From: Bradyrhizobium sp.
GTDB lineage: Bacteria > Pseudomonadota > Alphaproteobacteria > Rhizobiales > Xanthobacteraceae
Reading direction: 5' to 3'
Assembly (NCBI RefSeq): GCF_019244115.1
Contig: NZ_JAFATE010000344.1
Span: forward strand, 1 to 36,560
Length of the DNA: 36,560 nucleotides
In this document: in pieces, positions 10,565-18,321 of the stretch
Position numbering within the stretch: position 1 is the first letter of the stretch
How the letters are laid out: each line of letters opens with the position of its first letter
The notes under the pieces: generated by a model
The model's input: the letters and a program-made list of their open reading frames with translations, nothing else
What the model was told of the DNA's origin: nothing
The model's database searches: none
Program-made: the position numbers and the translations under genes

Positions 10565-11682
10565 CAAAATTCTCCCGGTGCGAGCAGGAGGCAGCCTGCG
10601 CCTCGGCTTGCAATCACCGCGCCTTGCGGTGTTGCGCAGGCACCGGTGATGCCGTGGAAGCGGCCGCCGGCGCGGCTATGAATGCTGTCGGTCGCTTCGC
10701 CATCGCCGTCCAGATGGACAAGCAACCCATAGGAGCGCGGCGGTGCCCACGGCTTCTGAATGCCGAGCGCCTTGACGCCCCCAATCTGCATCGGCTCGAG
10801 ACAATCGGCCCCGCCCGCATAGGCCGGTGCGATCCAGTAGTCGGGCGGCATGCCGGCGATCATCTCCTGACGGAAATCGTCCTCTTTCAGCACGAACTCG
10901 ATCAGATGGGTGCGGCGCGCGAACAGGCCGAGATAGAACCCTCCGCGCCCGTCCGATTTGAGCCGGGCTGGATAGCCGGGCAGGTTGCGCTGGATGACGA
11001 TGGGGTGTCCTGCTCCGCTGCCAGACAGCGCCATGCGGCTGATCCGGTGGGCCCAGCTCTCGGTGAACCAGAGTTCGCTGCGATTGGGCGCAATCGCGAT
11101 CCCATAGGGATAGTGCAGGCCTTGCAGCAGCGTCGCCGGCGATCCCAGCGACGCGTCGCAGGCGATCAGGCGGCCGTGGTGCCGCTTTTCCATCAGGTCG
11201 CGGCGCCAGGCGTCAGGCGGGCGGCCGCTTGAGCCCTCGACGGCGAAGATGCGGCCGTCTGCGCTCGCCGCGACCGATGTCAGCCCGGCCAGCATCTGAC
11301 CATCGACCGCGTTGAGCCAGTGCGGGTTTGGTCGGGCAGGATCAAGCGCGACCAGCCCGCGTCCGGCGACACAGACGAGCAGCCGCCCATCGGGATGAAC
11401 CGCAAGCCCCCCGGCGTCGCCCTCGAACTCGGCCACGACCGCGCGTGATGCAAAACCGTCGCCCGACAGTCGGAGAACGCATTTTCCCGCGGAAACGAAC
11501 AGGGCGCCATCGGCCGCGGCAACGACATCGTCGAGGCCGGGCAGGGGATCGCCGATGACGGTGCAGGCATCGAGCCGGTCGTTCGGGCTGAGCGCGCCGT
11601 CGAGCGGCGGGATCGCGTTGTCTTCGCCGTCGCGGTTGATGACGCTGCGGATGTCGCGGAGAAAATGGTCGAACAGTCCCAC
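10564..11682 (-). CDS. SMP-30/strictosidine-synthase-like beta-propeller, probably non-catalytic
   Basis: 372 residues, GTG start at 11682, three bases after the stop of the fused permease, so clearly the same operon; its own stop overlaps the ATPase start. Repeated propeller-blade phrases are seen: DGALFVSAGKCVLRL, GGLAVHPDGRLLVCVAGRGL, YGIAIAPNRSELWFTESWAH and SDGRGGFYLGLFARR. These align by eye with the propeller fused to the neighbouring permease. Where that domain has EGPEDV, PNGV and NPDNI (expected metal ligands Glu, Asn, Asp), this protein has PGLDDV, YPYGI and YPARL, so all three positions look substituted. No signal peptide. A binding, scaffolding or regulatory role is possible; the substrate is unknown. 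Confidence 0.8.
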   Translation of the reverse strand: MGLFDHFLRDIRSVINRDGEDNAIPPLDGALSPNDRLDACTVIGDPLPGLDDVVAAADGALFVSAGKCVLRLSGDGFASRAVVAEFEGDAGGLAVHPDGRLLVCVAGRGLVALDPARPNPHWLNAVDGQMLAGLTSVAASADGRIFAVEGSSGRPPDAWRRDLMEKRHHGRLIACDASLGSPATLLQGLHYPYGIAIAPNRSELWFTESWAHRISRMALSGSGAGHPIVIQRNLPGYPARLKSDGRGGFYLGLFARRTHLIEFVLKEDDFRQEMIAGMPPDYWIAPAYAGGADCLEPMQIGGVKALGIQKPWAPPRSYGLLVHLDGDGEATDSIHSRAGGRFHGITGACATPQGAVIASRGAGCLLLAPGEF

Positions 11683-11685
11683 GGC

Positions 11686-13824
11686 CTACCCCGTCACCTT
11701 GCTTTTCGCGCCCCAATAGGCATCGTAGCCGCACCAGCTCTCGTCGGCGCCATCGAGCTTGATGCGCCCGATCCGGTTGTTCTCGAGGCCGCCGAGATAG
11801 AGATAGCCCTTGTGCTCGCGCATCGAGGTCAGCGTCGAATGCGAGATGCCGGTCGGATCCCACCAGGACTCCAGGGCCTCGCCCTGCTCGTTGAATTTCA
11901 GCACGCAGCCGTGATTGAGCGCCGGCGCCAGCCACTCGTCCGTCGGCACCTGCTTGACCATGCGAAGGCGGAAACCCGGCTTGCGCGCCGCGAGGTCGAA
12001 GGTCGGCGTGCGAATGCCGACCAGCGCCAGCCAGTAATTGCCATCGGAGGCGCGGTTGATGTTGTCGGGATTACCCGGCAGCTCGTCGATCAGGATCTCG
12101 GTCTGGCCCCGCTTTGGGCCTGCAAGCCAGTAGCGAAAGATCTTGCATAGCGAAGTCGAGGCGATCAGCAGCGATTTTCCGTCGTGGGAGACACAGACCC
12201 CGTTCGGGAAATAGAAATGGTTGATGATGGTGCGCGTGGTCTTCGTCTTGGGATCGTAGCAGACCATGCGGCCGTTCGGACGGGCCTCCAAAATGTCGAG
12301 CGTGTTGGTCGTCATCTCGTAGCGCGTGGTGCAATCGGAAAAATAGATTTTTCCGTCGGGGCCGATGTCGAGATCGTCGGCCATGCGGAGGCGGGAATCG
12401 TCGTTCAGCTTATACCAGGTGCGGTTGGTCTCGTCGGTGACCTTGAACACCTCGCCATCCGGCTTGACACCATAGACGCCCATGCCCGCAACGGCGACGA
12501 TCAAGTTCTCGTCGCGGTCGAACTGCATGCCGAGCGGCCGGCCGCCGATATGGGCGAACACTTCGCGCTTTTCGAAATTGGGGCCGGAGAAGCGGATGAT
12601 GTTGCCGTCGCGGGTCGAGCCGTAGAGGCGGTCCTGGCGGTCGAGGATGACGTCCTCCGGCCCCTCGACCTGGTTGAGCCCGATCGCCTGGGCGTTGATG
12701 AGGCGGTCGTTCTGCGCATAGGGCGAGGCCGCGCCTACCTGCACCGAGGGCGCCGGCGAGAGCGCGACAAAGGCGGGATTGACGTAGATCTTCTGGATCG
12801 CCTTGCCACGGTTCTTGGCCCATTTGACATCGATGCCGACGGCGGCGAGGAGGATGATGCCGATGACGGCCGAGGTCACGTAGCCGGGGATGCCCATCCG
12901 CACCAGGCCGTTGATCAAGAGGAAGACGATCAGGGCGCCGATCATCGCGCGCCAGACCGTGCCCTTGCCGCCGGCGAGCGAGACGCCGCCGAGCACGACC
13001 GCGGTCAGGGCCTGGAACTCCCAGCCCACGCCGGTCGTCGAGTCGGTGGAGGATTGCCGCGCCGCGTAGAAGATGCCGCTGGCCGCGCACAGCACGCCCG
13101 AGAGAACATAGGTGAAGAACAGGATCAGCCGGACGCGGATGCCGGCATGCCGCGCCGCCTTGCGGCTGGCGCCGATTGCCGTGAGATGCCAGCCATAACG
13201 CGAGCGCGACAGGAAGATGTGGCAGACCAGCAGCACGACGAAGAGCGTCGCGGCATTGATCGGGATGCCGAGCACGCTGCCGACGCCGAGAAAATCCCAG
13301 GCATCGCTGTCGACCGAGTTGGTGGCGAACACCTGGGCGTAGCTGGTGTTGAGGAGGTTGACGCAGGCGCGCAGGATGATCAGCATCACCAGCGTAGTCA
13401 GGAACGGCCGCGTCTTCAAGAAGCCGATCAGGAGCCCGTTGACGCTGCCGAGCGCGGCGCCAACCGCAAGCGTCGCCGGGATCGCGAGGGACACGGGAAG
13501 CTCGAGCACGAACAGGAAGTACAGCGCCGAGAAATTGCAGAACGCAAAGATGGCGCCGACCGAGAGATCGATGCCGCCGCTGATCAGGCAAAACCCCATC
13601 GCGAGCGCGACGAAACCGAACTCGGCGAACAGGCGCAGCAGCGACAGCGTGTTCTGGATCGTAGCGTAGTCCGGGATCGTGAGCGCGAAATAGAGCCAGA
13701 GAGCGATCATGACCGTGAACGGAATCACGGGCTCGAACCACTGCTTCAACAGCAGCTCTGACAGGAGCAGGCGCGGCGAGAAGCGCCGCACCGAGGCGGT
13801 CCATGAATCCGCAGCCATCGACAT
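11686..13824 (-). CDS. ABC sugar permease fused to SMP-30/strictosidine-synthase-like propeller
   Basis: 712 residues from ATG 13824 (GGGAGGG eight bases upstream). Residues about 25-335 form an RbsC-type permease with eight or more membrane helices and the family signature FCLISGGIDLSVGAIFAF, plus VVLGGVSLAGGKGTVWRAMI. After a basic stretch (KWAKNRGKAIQKIY), which predicts a cytoplasmic side, residues about 380-712 form a complete beta-propeller. It has EGPEDVILD near 387, ADDLDIGPDGKIYFSD, YFPNGVCVSHDGKSLLIAST with Asn near 541 and ELPGNPDNINRASDGNYWLA with Asp near 587. These match the Glu/Asn/Asp metal ligands of lactonase-type propellers. There is one unbroken frame, so this is a true fusion. 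Likely role: transport plus hydrolysis of the incoming substrate. Confidence 0.9.
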   Translation of the reverse strand: MSMAADSWTASVRRFSPRLLLSELLLKQWFEPVIPFTVMIALWLYFALTIPDYATIQNTLSLLRLFAEFGFVALAMGFCLISGGIDLSVGAIFAFCNFSALYFLFVLELPVSLAIPATLAVGAALGSVNGLLIGFLKTRPFLTTLVMLIILRACVNLLNTSYAQVFATNSVDSDAWDFLGVGSVLGIPINAATLFVVLLVCHIFLSRSRYGWHLTAIGASRKAARHAGIRVRLILFFTYVLSGVLCAASGIFYAARQSSTDSTTGVGWEFQALTAVVLGGVSLAGGKGTVWRAMIGALIVFLLINGLVRMGIPGYVTSAVIGIILLAAVGIDVKWAKNRGKAIQKIYVNPAFVALSPAPSVQVGAASPYAQNDRLINAQAIGLNQVEGPEDVILDRQDRLYGSTRDGNIIRFSGPNFEKREVFAHIGGRPLGMQFDRDENLIVAVAGMGVYGVKPDGEVFKVTDETNRTWYKLNDDSRLRMADDLDIGPDGKIYFSDCTTRYEMTTNTLDILEARPNGRMVCYDPKTKTTRTIINHFYFPNGVCVSHDGKSLLIASTSLCKIFRYWLAGPKRGQTEILIDELPGNPDNINRASDGNYWLALVGIRTPTFDLAARKPGFRLRMVKQVPTDEWLAPALNHGCVLKFNEQGEALESWWDPTGISHSTLTSMREHKGYLYLGGLENNRIGRIKLDGADESWCGYDAYWGAKSKVTG

Positions 13825-13857
13825 CGGAAAAGCCCTCCCGGTCACAACGCGCGAACT

Positions 13858-13884
13858 GCCGGCCCGCATTTGTCGCAGGCCGGC
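13858..13884. repeat. Intercistronic stem-loop after the binding-protein gene
   Basis: GCCGGCC (13858-13864) and GGCCGGC (13878-13884) form a perfect 7-bp stem with a 13-base loop in the 77-bp gap between the binding-protein gene and the fused permease. Stem-loops here often stabilise the upstream mRNA and give the binding protein higher expression than the membrane parts; that role is inferred. Confidence 0.55.
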
Positions 13885-13901
13885 GCGACCCACGTCCCAG
13901 A

Positions 13902-14927
13902 CTACTTCTTCGGAAGGGCGAAGCAGTTGGCGCCGCTGGCGTTGCTCTTATCGAGCCAGATCGGCCGGGTGTAATATTCGAGATGTTTTGTGCCGGGCTT
14001 GTCGCCGGACTCCAGCAGGGTCTGCGCCGCGAACATCAGGTCGTGGCCCTGTTCGGTCGCCTTGTAGCTCAGGAACTTGTAAAAATTGCCCTGATTGAGC
14101 TGGTCGCAATCGAGCTGCGAGCCTTCGCCCGAGGCATAGATCTTCACGTCGTCGATCTTGTTCGCATTGCGGATCGCCTGCGCCGCACCGGACTGCATGA
14201 TGCCCCAGAAGCCGACGCTGGCGCAGAGATCCGGGTGCTGCTGAATGACGGTCGCGGTGATGTTGATTGCGGTGTTGGTGTCCCAGTTGGCGGCCTGGTT
14301 GGACACGACCTTGATCGCCGAATCCTTGCCAAACACCTCCATGATGCCGGCGACCTGGTCGACGCTGGCGGCCGCGGTGAGCTCGCCCTGGATGATCTGG
14401 ACCTTGCCCGATTTGCCCGAGCCGGAGCCGCACTGCTTGACCACGTCGGTCGCCAGCATCTTGCCGATCTCGTTCCAGTCGGCGCCGACGAAGGCGCCGG
14501 ACTTGTAGTTCGACGACATGTTGATCTGGATGACATGCGTGCCCTGGCTCTCGGCCCGCTTGAGGTCCTTCATCAGCAGCGTGACGCTCGGATTCTGCAC
14601 GATCAGCACGTCGGGCTTCTGGTCGACCAGCGCGGTCAACGCCTGCTGCATGGCGGAGGGATTGTTGTTGGGATCGCGCACGATGTATTTCATGCCGCGC
14701 CACTCGGCCTCCTCCTGCACCACGCGGCCCCATTCGTCGGACAGCGGCACGCCGAGGGCAATCGGCAGATAGGCGATGCTCTTGCCCTTCAACGACTTGT
14801 CGTAGTCGGCGCGGAGTTCGCGCGCGGTCTTGGTGCCGCCTTCCTCCTGCGCAGACGCCATCAATGGCAGCGCTGCGAGTGCGAGCCCCGCAACCGCTGC
14901 CGTCCACGCTTTCGAGACCTTGCTCAT
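13902..14927 (-). CDS. Periplasmic sugar-type ABC substrate-binding protein
   Basis: Captures the substrate in the periplasm and delivers it to the permeases. 341 residues from ATG 14927 with GGGAGGA four bases upstream. Residues 1-26 are a classic Sec signal (KAWTAAVAGLALAALPLMAS then AQEE). The mature part has the Peripla_BP_4 (ribose/xylose type I) pattern: GKSIAYLPIALGVPLSDEWG, PSAMQQALTALVDQKPDVLI, a hinge segment GKVQIIQGELTAAASVDQVA and a glutamine- and asparagine-rich C-lobe. The C-lobe ends in KHLEYYTRPIWLDKSNASGA. Family membership is clear but the ligand cannot be read from the sequence; the adjacent lactonase-like domain hints at a lactone or sugar acid. Second gene of the operon, followed by a stem-loop. 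Confidence 0.9.
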   Translation of the reverse strand: MSKVSKAWTAAVAGLALAALPLMASAQEEGGTKTARELRADYDKSLKGKSIAYLPIALGVPLSDEWGRVVQEEAEWRGMKYIVRDPNNNPSAMQQALTALVDQKPDVLIVQNPSVTLLMKDLKRAESQGTHVIQINMSSNYKSGAFVGADWNEIGKMLATDVVKQCGSGSGKSGKVQIIQGELTAAASVDQVAGIMEVFGKDSAIKVVSNQAANWDTNTAINITATVIQQHPDLCASVGFWGIMQSGAAQAIRNANKIDDVKIYASGEGSQLDCDQLNQGNFYKFLSYKATEQGHDLMFAAQTLLESGDKPGTKHLEYYTRPIWLDKSNASGANCFALPKK

Positions 14928-14972
14928 GATTTCCTCCCGGTTTCTCGATGTGAAAGCTTCTTGAATTTCCGA

Positions 14973-15986
14973 TCAGTCGCCTTGTCGCGCTGTTTCCTCG
15001 TCGCGGGGATGCAAAAAATTGTCGAGCACGATGGCCGCGAGCAGCACGATGCCCTTGATGATGTTCTGCACCTCGTTGTTGACGTCCATGATGGTGAAGG
15101 CGTTGAGCAGGATGCCGATCAGCACGCAGCCGACGACCACGCTGAACACGCTGCCACGGCCGCCGACCAGACTGATGCCGCCGATCACCACCACCAGCAC
15201 CACGTCGTAGATCATCGTGCCCTGGATGATCATCATCTGCATGCTGCCGGTGGTGCCGACCCAGACCAGGCCCGCGATCCAGGCGAGCAGGGCGACCAGG
15301 ACGTGCTCGAGCACGATCAGCGGCCGCAGCGCAACGCCGGACAGCCGCGCGGCTTCCGGGTTGTCGCCCTGGGCGTAGATGAAACGACCGGTCGAGGTTT
15401 TCGACAGGAACAGATGCATGACGATCGCCGCGCCCGCGAACACGAAGATCGGCACGGGAATCCCGAACAGCTGTCCGCCACCGAGATACATCAGCGCCGG
15501 CGCGTCCTTCGGCGCATAGAGCACCCAGGCCGGCGCGAAGGAGAACGCAAGCCCGTAGATCACAAAGCCCGCCGCGAGGGTGACGAACAGCGCCGGCGCC
15601 TCGACGAAAGCGACCATGATGCCGTTGACGATACCGATTGCGAGCGCGATCGCGAGTGCAATCAGACAGGCCCAGCCGATCGGCAGGCCCTTCTGCATTT
15701 CAATGAGAGCGATCGCCCAGGAGCCGGCCATGATCGCGACTTCGCTCAAATCGATGCCGCGGCTGATCACGATCAGTCCCATGCCCAGGCCAAGGATGCC
15801 GAGGATCGAGATGCTGCGCAGCAGGTTGAGCAGATTAGAGAGCGTCGCAAAACCGTGCAAAGTGAGGCCGAAGCCGATCAGCAGCGCGATCGTGATCAAC
15901 AGAACGATCTGCTCCTGGTTGGGCTTGGCCAGGTTCAGGCGAAGGCGGGACGTGCGCGGCGGGGCAAGAGGCGAGTCAAAGGCCAC
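14973..15986 (-). CDS. ABC sugar-type permease
   Basis: Membrane subunit of the importer, RbsC/BPD_transp_2 family. 337 residues from GTG 15986, with GGAG five bases upstream; TAA closes the frame ten codons further up. The N-terminus is cytoplasmic, then about nine to ten helices: EQIVLLITIALLIGFGLTLH, ILGILGLGMGLIVISRGIDL (family signature), WACLIALAIALAIGIVNGIM and others, with VVVIGGISLVGGRGSVFSVV near the end. It pairs with the fused permease as a probable heterodimer. First gene of the operon. Upstream, a much stronger ribosome site serves a 37-codon frame overlapping this start out of register (see 15935-16048), so the N-terminus may have been altered by a frameshift. Confidence 0.9.
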   Translation of the reverse strand: MAFDSPLAPPRTSRLRLNLAKPNQEQIVLLITIALLIGFGLTLHGFATLSNLLNLLRSISILGILGLGMGLIVISRGIDLSEVAIMAGSWAIALIEMQKGLPIGWACLIALAIALAIGIVNGIMVAFVEAPALFVTLAAGFVIYGLAFSFAPAWVLYAPKDAPALMYLGGGQLFGIPVPIFVFAGAAIVMHLFLSKTSTGRFIYAQGDNPEAARLSGVALRPLIVLEHVLVALLAWIAGLVWVGTTGSMQMMIIQGTMIYDVVLVVVIGGISLVGGRGSVFSVVVGCVLIGILLNAFTIMDVNNEVQNIIKGIVLLAAIVLDNFLHPRDEETARQGD

Positions 15987-16048
15987 GGCAGCTCCGCGAC
16001 GCAGCGTGGCGCTGCCTTAGTGGTGGACGAGGCCGCGACCTTGCGCAT
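15935..16048 (-). CDS. Short out-of-frame ORF at the head of the ABC operon
   Basis: 37 codons from ATG 16048 to TGA 15935-15937, reading MRKVAASSTTKAAPRCVAEL. It has the best ribosome site of the locus: GGGAGG at 16055-16060, six bases upstream. It overlaps the permease gene in another frame by 52 bases. Either it is a leader peptide whose translation couples to the permease, or it is the original permease N-terminus separated by a single-base indel. After the overlap it is arginine-rich and not protein-like. Confidence 0.35.
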   Translation of the reverse strand: MRKVAASSTTKAAPRCVAELPWPLTRLLPRRARPAFA

Positions 16049-16232
16049 CACATCCCTCCCAAGTTTTTTGTTGGGATCAACCTTCCACGGGATGGCGGCG
16101 CTCGTCAAATATCAAATGAAGTGCGGCGCGTGCGGTGATGCTGAAACCAAACAATGCGATTCGGTCGACGTACGAGACGTGCAGGCCTCGATCGCGATCG
16201 TCAGCGAGCGCCCATGTATGCCACGACGAGCG

Positions 16233-16251
16233 TTTGAAACTAAGTTTCAAA
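16233..16251. promoter_or_regulatory. Perfect 19-bp palindrome upstream of the ABC operon
   Basis: TTTGAAACTAAGTTTCAAA, two 9-bp arms around one central base, 185 bp upstream of the operon's first strong ribosome site. A single half-site (GTTTCAA, 16282-16288) follows 30 bp away. Likely operator for a LacI-, GntR- or RpiR-type regulator encoded elsewhere; no regulator gene sits beside this operon. Confidence 0.55.
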
Positions 16252-16348
16252 TCGCATCGCAACGGTAGGATGATGAGATGCGTTTCAATGCGCGATGCAC
16301 ACTATCGGCGTTATCGCGATAGGCGGTGTAGCACTGGCCCTTCCACGT

Positions 16349-16437
16349 CGTCATGGCCGGGCTTGTCCCGGCCATCCACGTCTTAGACCCAAAAAGGAAG
16401 AAAGACGTGGATGCCCGGCACAAGGCCGGGCATGACG
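16349..16437. repeat. Long palindromic mosaic repeat, copy A
   Basis: CGTCATGGCCGGGCTTGTCC opens the left arm. The right arm ends in CATGACG, and each arm contains its own GGCCGGG/CCCGGCC-type hairpin. The two arms pair through CGTCATG...CATGACG and CCACGTCT...AGACGTGG around an A-rich centre near 16390-16400. The whole 89-bp unit recurs as the reverse complement at 32011-32099 and in decayed form at 22645-22783. Confidence 0.85.
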
Positions 16438-16451
16438 ACTGTTGGGATTGC

Positions 16452-17663
16452 TTATTCCGGCAGCCGCAAAATCTGGCAGGGTGAGCCGGCCTTAGCCGCC
16501 GGCGCGAACGGCGGACGGATCACCAGCGCCTGTGCTGAAGCGAGAAAGCCGAGCAGGGACGAGTCCTGGTGCGTGACCGGCGTCGCAATCCATGCGCCGT
16601 CCGCGCGCCGTTCGAGGCGTGCGCGCAGATAGTCCTCGCGCAGATCGTTGGCGTCGAGGTCGCGGCCGAGCACGGCCTGCTCGCGGGCATCGTGAAGCAC
16701 GCGGGCGCCGGACAGCGCCCGGATCAGCGGCACCAGGAACAACAGGCTGCAGACATAGGAGGAGACGGGATTGCCGGGCAGGCCGATCACGCGCATCGCG
16801 CCGAGCCGCCCGTGCATCATCGGCTTGCCCGGCCGCATCGCGATCTTCCAGAAGGCGATTGTCACGCCTTCGGCCTCCAGGGATTCCTTGACCAGATCGT
16901 GATCGCCGACGGAGGCGCCGCCGGTGGTGATGAGAATGTCGGCCGCTGCGTCACGCGCCTGACGGATTCCTGCCGTGGTTGCCGCTGTCGTGTCGGCGGC
17001 GACGCCGAGATCGATCGTCTCGGCGCCCTCGGCGCGCGCCAGCGCCCGCAGCGCATAGCCATTGGAATAGACGATCTGCCCGGGCCCGGGGATGCTTCCG
17101 GGCATCACCAGTTCGTCGCCAGTGGCGAGCAGGGCCACTTTCGGCCGCCGCCGCACCGGGAGTTTTGGATAGTTCATGCTGGCGGCGAGCGACAGATCGC
17201 GGTCGCTGAGGCGCCTGCCGGCTTTCAGCAGCACGTCGCCCTCGCGGAAATCGACGCCGGCGGGACGGATGTGGCGTCCGGGCCTCGCCGCTTCCGTAAT
17301 CCTGATCGTGCTGCCGTCGGCGATGGTGTCTTCCTGGATCACGACGGCGTCGGCCCCTTTCGGAATGACGCCGCCGGTGAAGATGCGGGCGGCTTCGGCG
17401 GGGCCGATCGCACGGTCGAACGGCCGGCCGGCTGCGACCTCGCCGATGACCGTGAGCCGCGCGTCGGGCTTGGTGGCATCCTGCGAGCGCACGGCATAGC
17501 CGTCCATCGCCGACATCGCCTCCGGCGGCTGGGTACGGAGCGCCGCCACATCGCGTGCCAGAATGCGGTGGTAGGCCGCATCGAGTGCGATCATCTCCTC
17601 GGGAAGCGGCTCGCTGCCTGCAAGGATGGCGGCAATCGCATCGGCAACCGGCATCAAGCCCAC
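16452..17663 (-). CDS. moeA: Molybdopterin molybdenumtransferase MoeA
   Basis: Inserts molybdate into adenylated molybdopterin, the last step of molybdenum-cofactor synthesis. 403 residues; GTG at 17663 has GGGAG seven bases upstream, while ATG 17654 would be too distant. Domain order is typical: N-terminal PEAMSAMDGYAVRSQD near residue 50, GRPFDRAIGPAEAARIFTGG and KGADAVVIQEDT. The MogA-like domain has LLATGDEL, VYSNGYALRALA, ITTGGASVGDHDLVKESL and GLPGNPVSSYVC near 305, and a C-terminal barrel follows. Catalytic-type Asp in GDHD is present. Last gene after rhomboid and HAD genes on the same strand, 24 bp from the HAD stop. In many alphaproteobacteria moeA lies between moaC and lexA; here both neighbours have been moved away by insertions. 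Confidence 0.96.
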   Translation of the reverse strand: MGLMPVADAIAAILAGSEPLPEEMIALDAAYHRILARDVAALRTQPPEAMSAMDGYAVRSQDATKPDARLTVIGEVAAGRPFDRAIGPAEAARIFTGGVIPKGADAVVIQEDTIADGSTIRITEAARPGRHIRPAGVDFREGDVLLKAGRRLSDRDLSLAASMNYPKLPVRRRPKVALLATGDELVMPGSIPGPGQIVYSNGYALRALARAEGAETIDLGVAADTTAATTAGIRQARDAAADILITTGGASVGDHDLVKESLEAEGVTIAFWKIAMRPGKPMMHGRLGAMRVIGLPGNPVSSYVCSLLFLVPLIRALSGARVLHDAREQAVLGRDLDANDLREDYLRARLERRADGAWIATPVTHQDSSLLGFLASAQALVIRPPFAPAAKAGSPCQILRLPE

Positions 17664-17687
17664 GGCAAGACTCCCAAATTCATCTGG

Positions 17688-18317
17688 CTAGATCCCGAGT
17701 GCGGCGAGCGCATCCGCGACGTCCTCGGATGACCTGACATGGACGGCCTGAAGGCCGCAGGCCCGCGCCCCCCTGACGTTCTCGGCGCTATCGTCGAAGA
17801 ACAGGATGCGCGAGGCCGGCACGCCGATCGCCTCCACCACGTGATCATAGGCGGCCTTGTCCGGTTTTCTTAAGCCGATCGTGGAGGACAGATAGACCTC
17901 ACGAAAATGGCCGAGGAGGGGGGCATAGGCAACGGTGAAATGTGCGACATGCGCACCGTTGGTGTTGGAGAAGGCGTAGAGCGGGAGGTGGTTTGCGGCG
18001 CGCGCCAGGTGATCCGCGATATCAGGCATTTCGCCGGCGAAGATCGCGTTCCATCCTTCCAGGAATTGCGCGTCGGAAATCGCAATCCCGAGCGCTGCGC
18101 GCAGCGTCGCAAAATAGTCGGAGTCGCTGATCTGCCCGGTCTCATGCAGCCGATAGGCTTCATCGCGCACGAAGCGGGTGAGGATGTCTGACGGTGCGCA
18201 GCCGGCGTGGCCGGCCCATGTGGCAATCGCCCTGGCAAAATCGATGTCGAGCACCACGCGTCCGAGATCGAACAGCAGCGCGTCGGCGGAGCCCTTGGCG
18301 AGAGGTGCTGATGGCAT
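17688..18317 (-). CDS. HAD-family phosphatase, YihX-like
   Basis: 209 residues from ATG 18317, with GGGGA ten bases upstream. Motif I is FDLGRVVLDIDF, in which the usual second Asp of DxD is Gly; the same substitution, as I recall it, occurs in E. coli YihX (FDLGNVIVDIDF), a glucose-1-phosphate phosphatase. Other motifs are AFSNTNGAHVAHF (motif II), STIGLRKPDKAAYDHVVEAI (motif III Lys) and ILFFDDSAENVRGARACG (motif IV). The cap is a small helical insert around residues 25-100 with EAYRLHETGQISDSDYF, also YihX-like. Likely a cytoplasmic sugar phosphatase; the substrate is not proven. It follows the rhomboid gene after four bases and precedes moeA. Confidence 0.85.
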   Translation of the reverse strand: MPSAPLAKGSADALLFDLGRVVLDIDFARAIATWAGHAGCAPSDILTRFVRDEAYRLHETGQISDSDYFATLRAALGIAISDAQFLEGWNAIFAGEMPDIADHLARAANHLPLYAFSNTNGAHVAHFTVAYAPLLGHFREVYLSSTIGLRKPDKAAYDHVVEAIGVPASRILFFDDSAENVRGARACGLQAVHVRSSEDVADALAALGI

Positions 18318-18321
18318 CAGA

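Noticed and set aside
12184-13761. A 525-codon plus-strand frame opposite the fused permease
   Set aside because: Highly charged Asp/Arg/Glu-rich shadow with no recognisable domain.
13803-16268. An 821-codon open frame on the plus strand across the binding-protein and permease genes
   Set aside because: It is antisense to two clear genes, rich in His, Asp, Gln and Arg as expected of a GC-rich shadow frame, and has no family motif or ribosome site.
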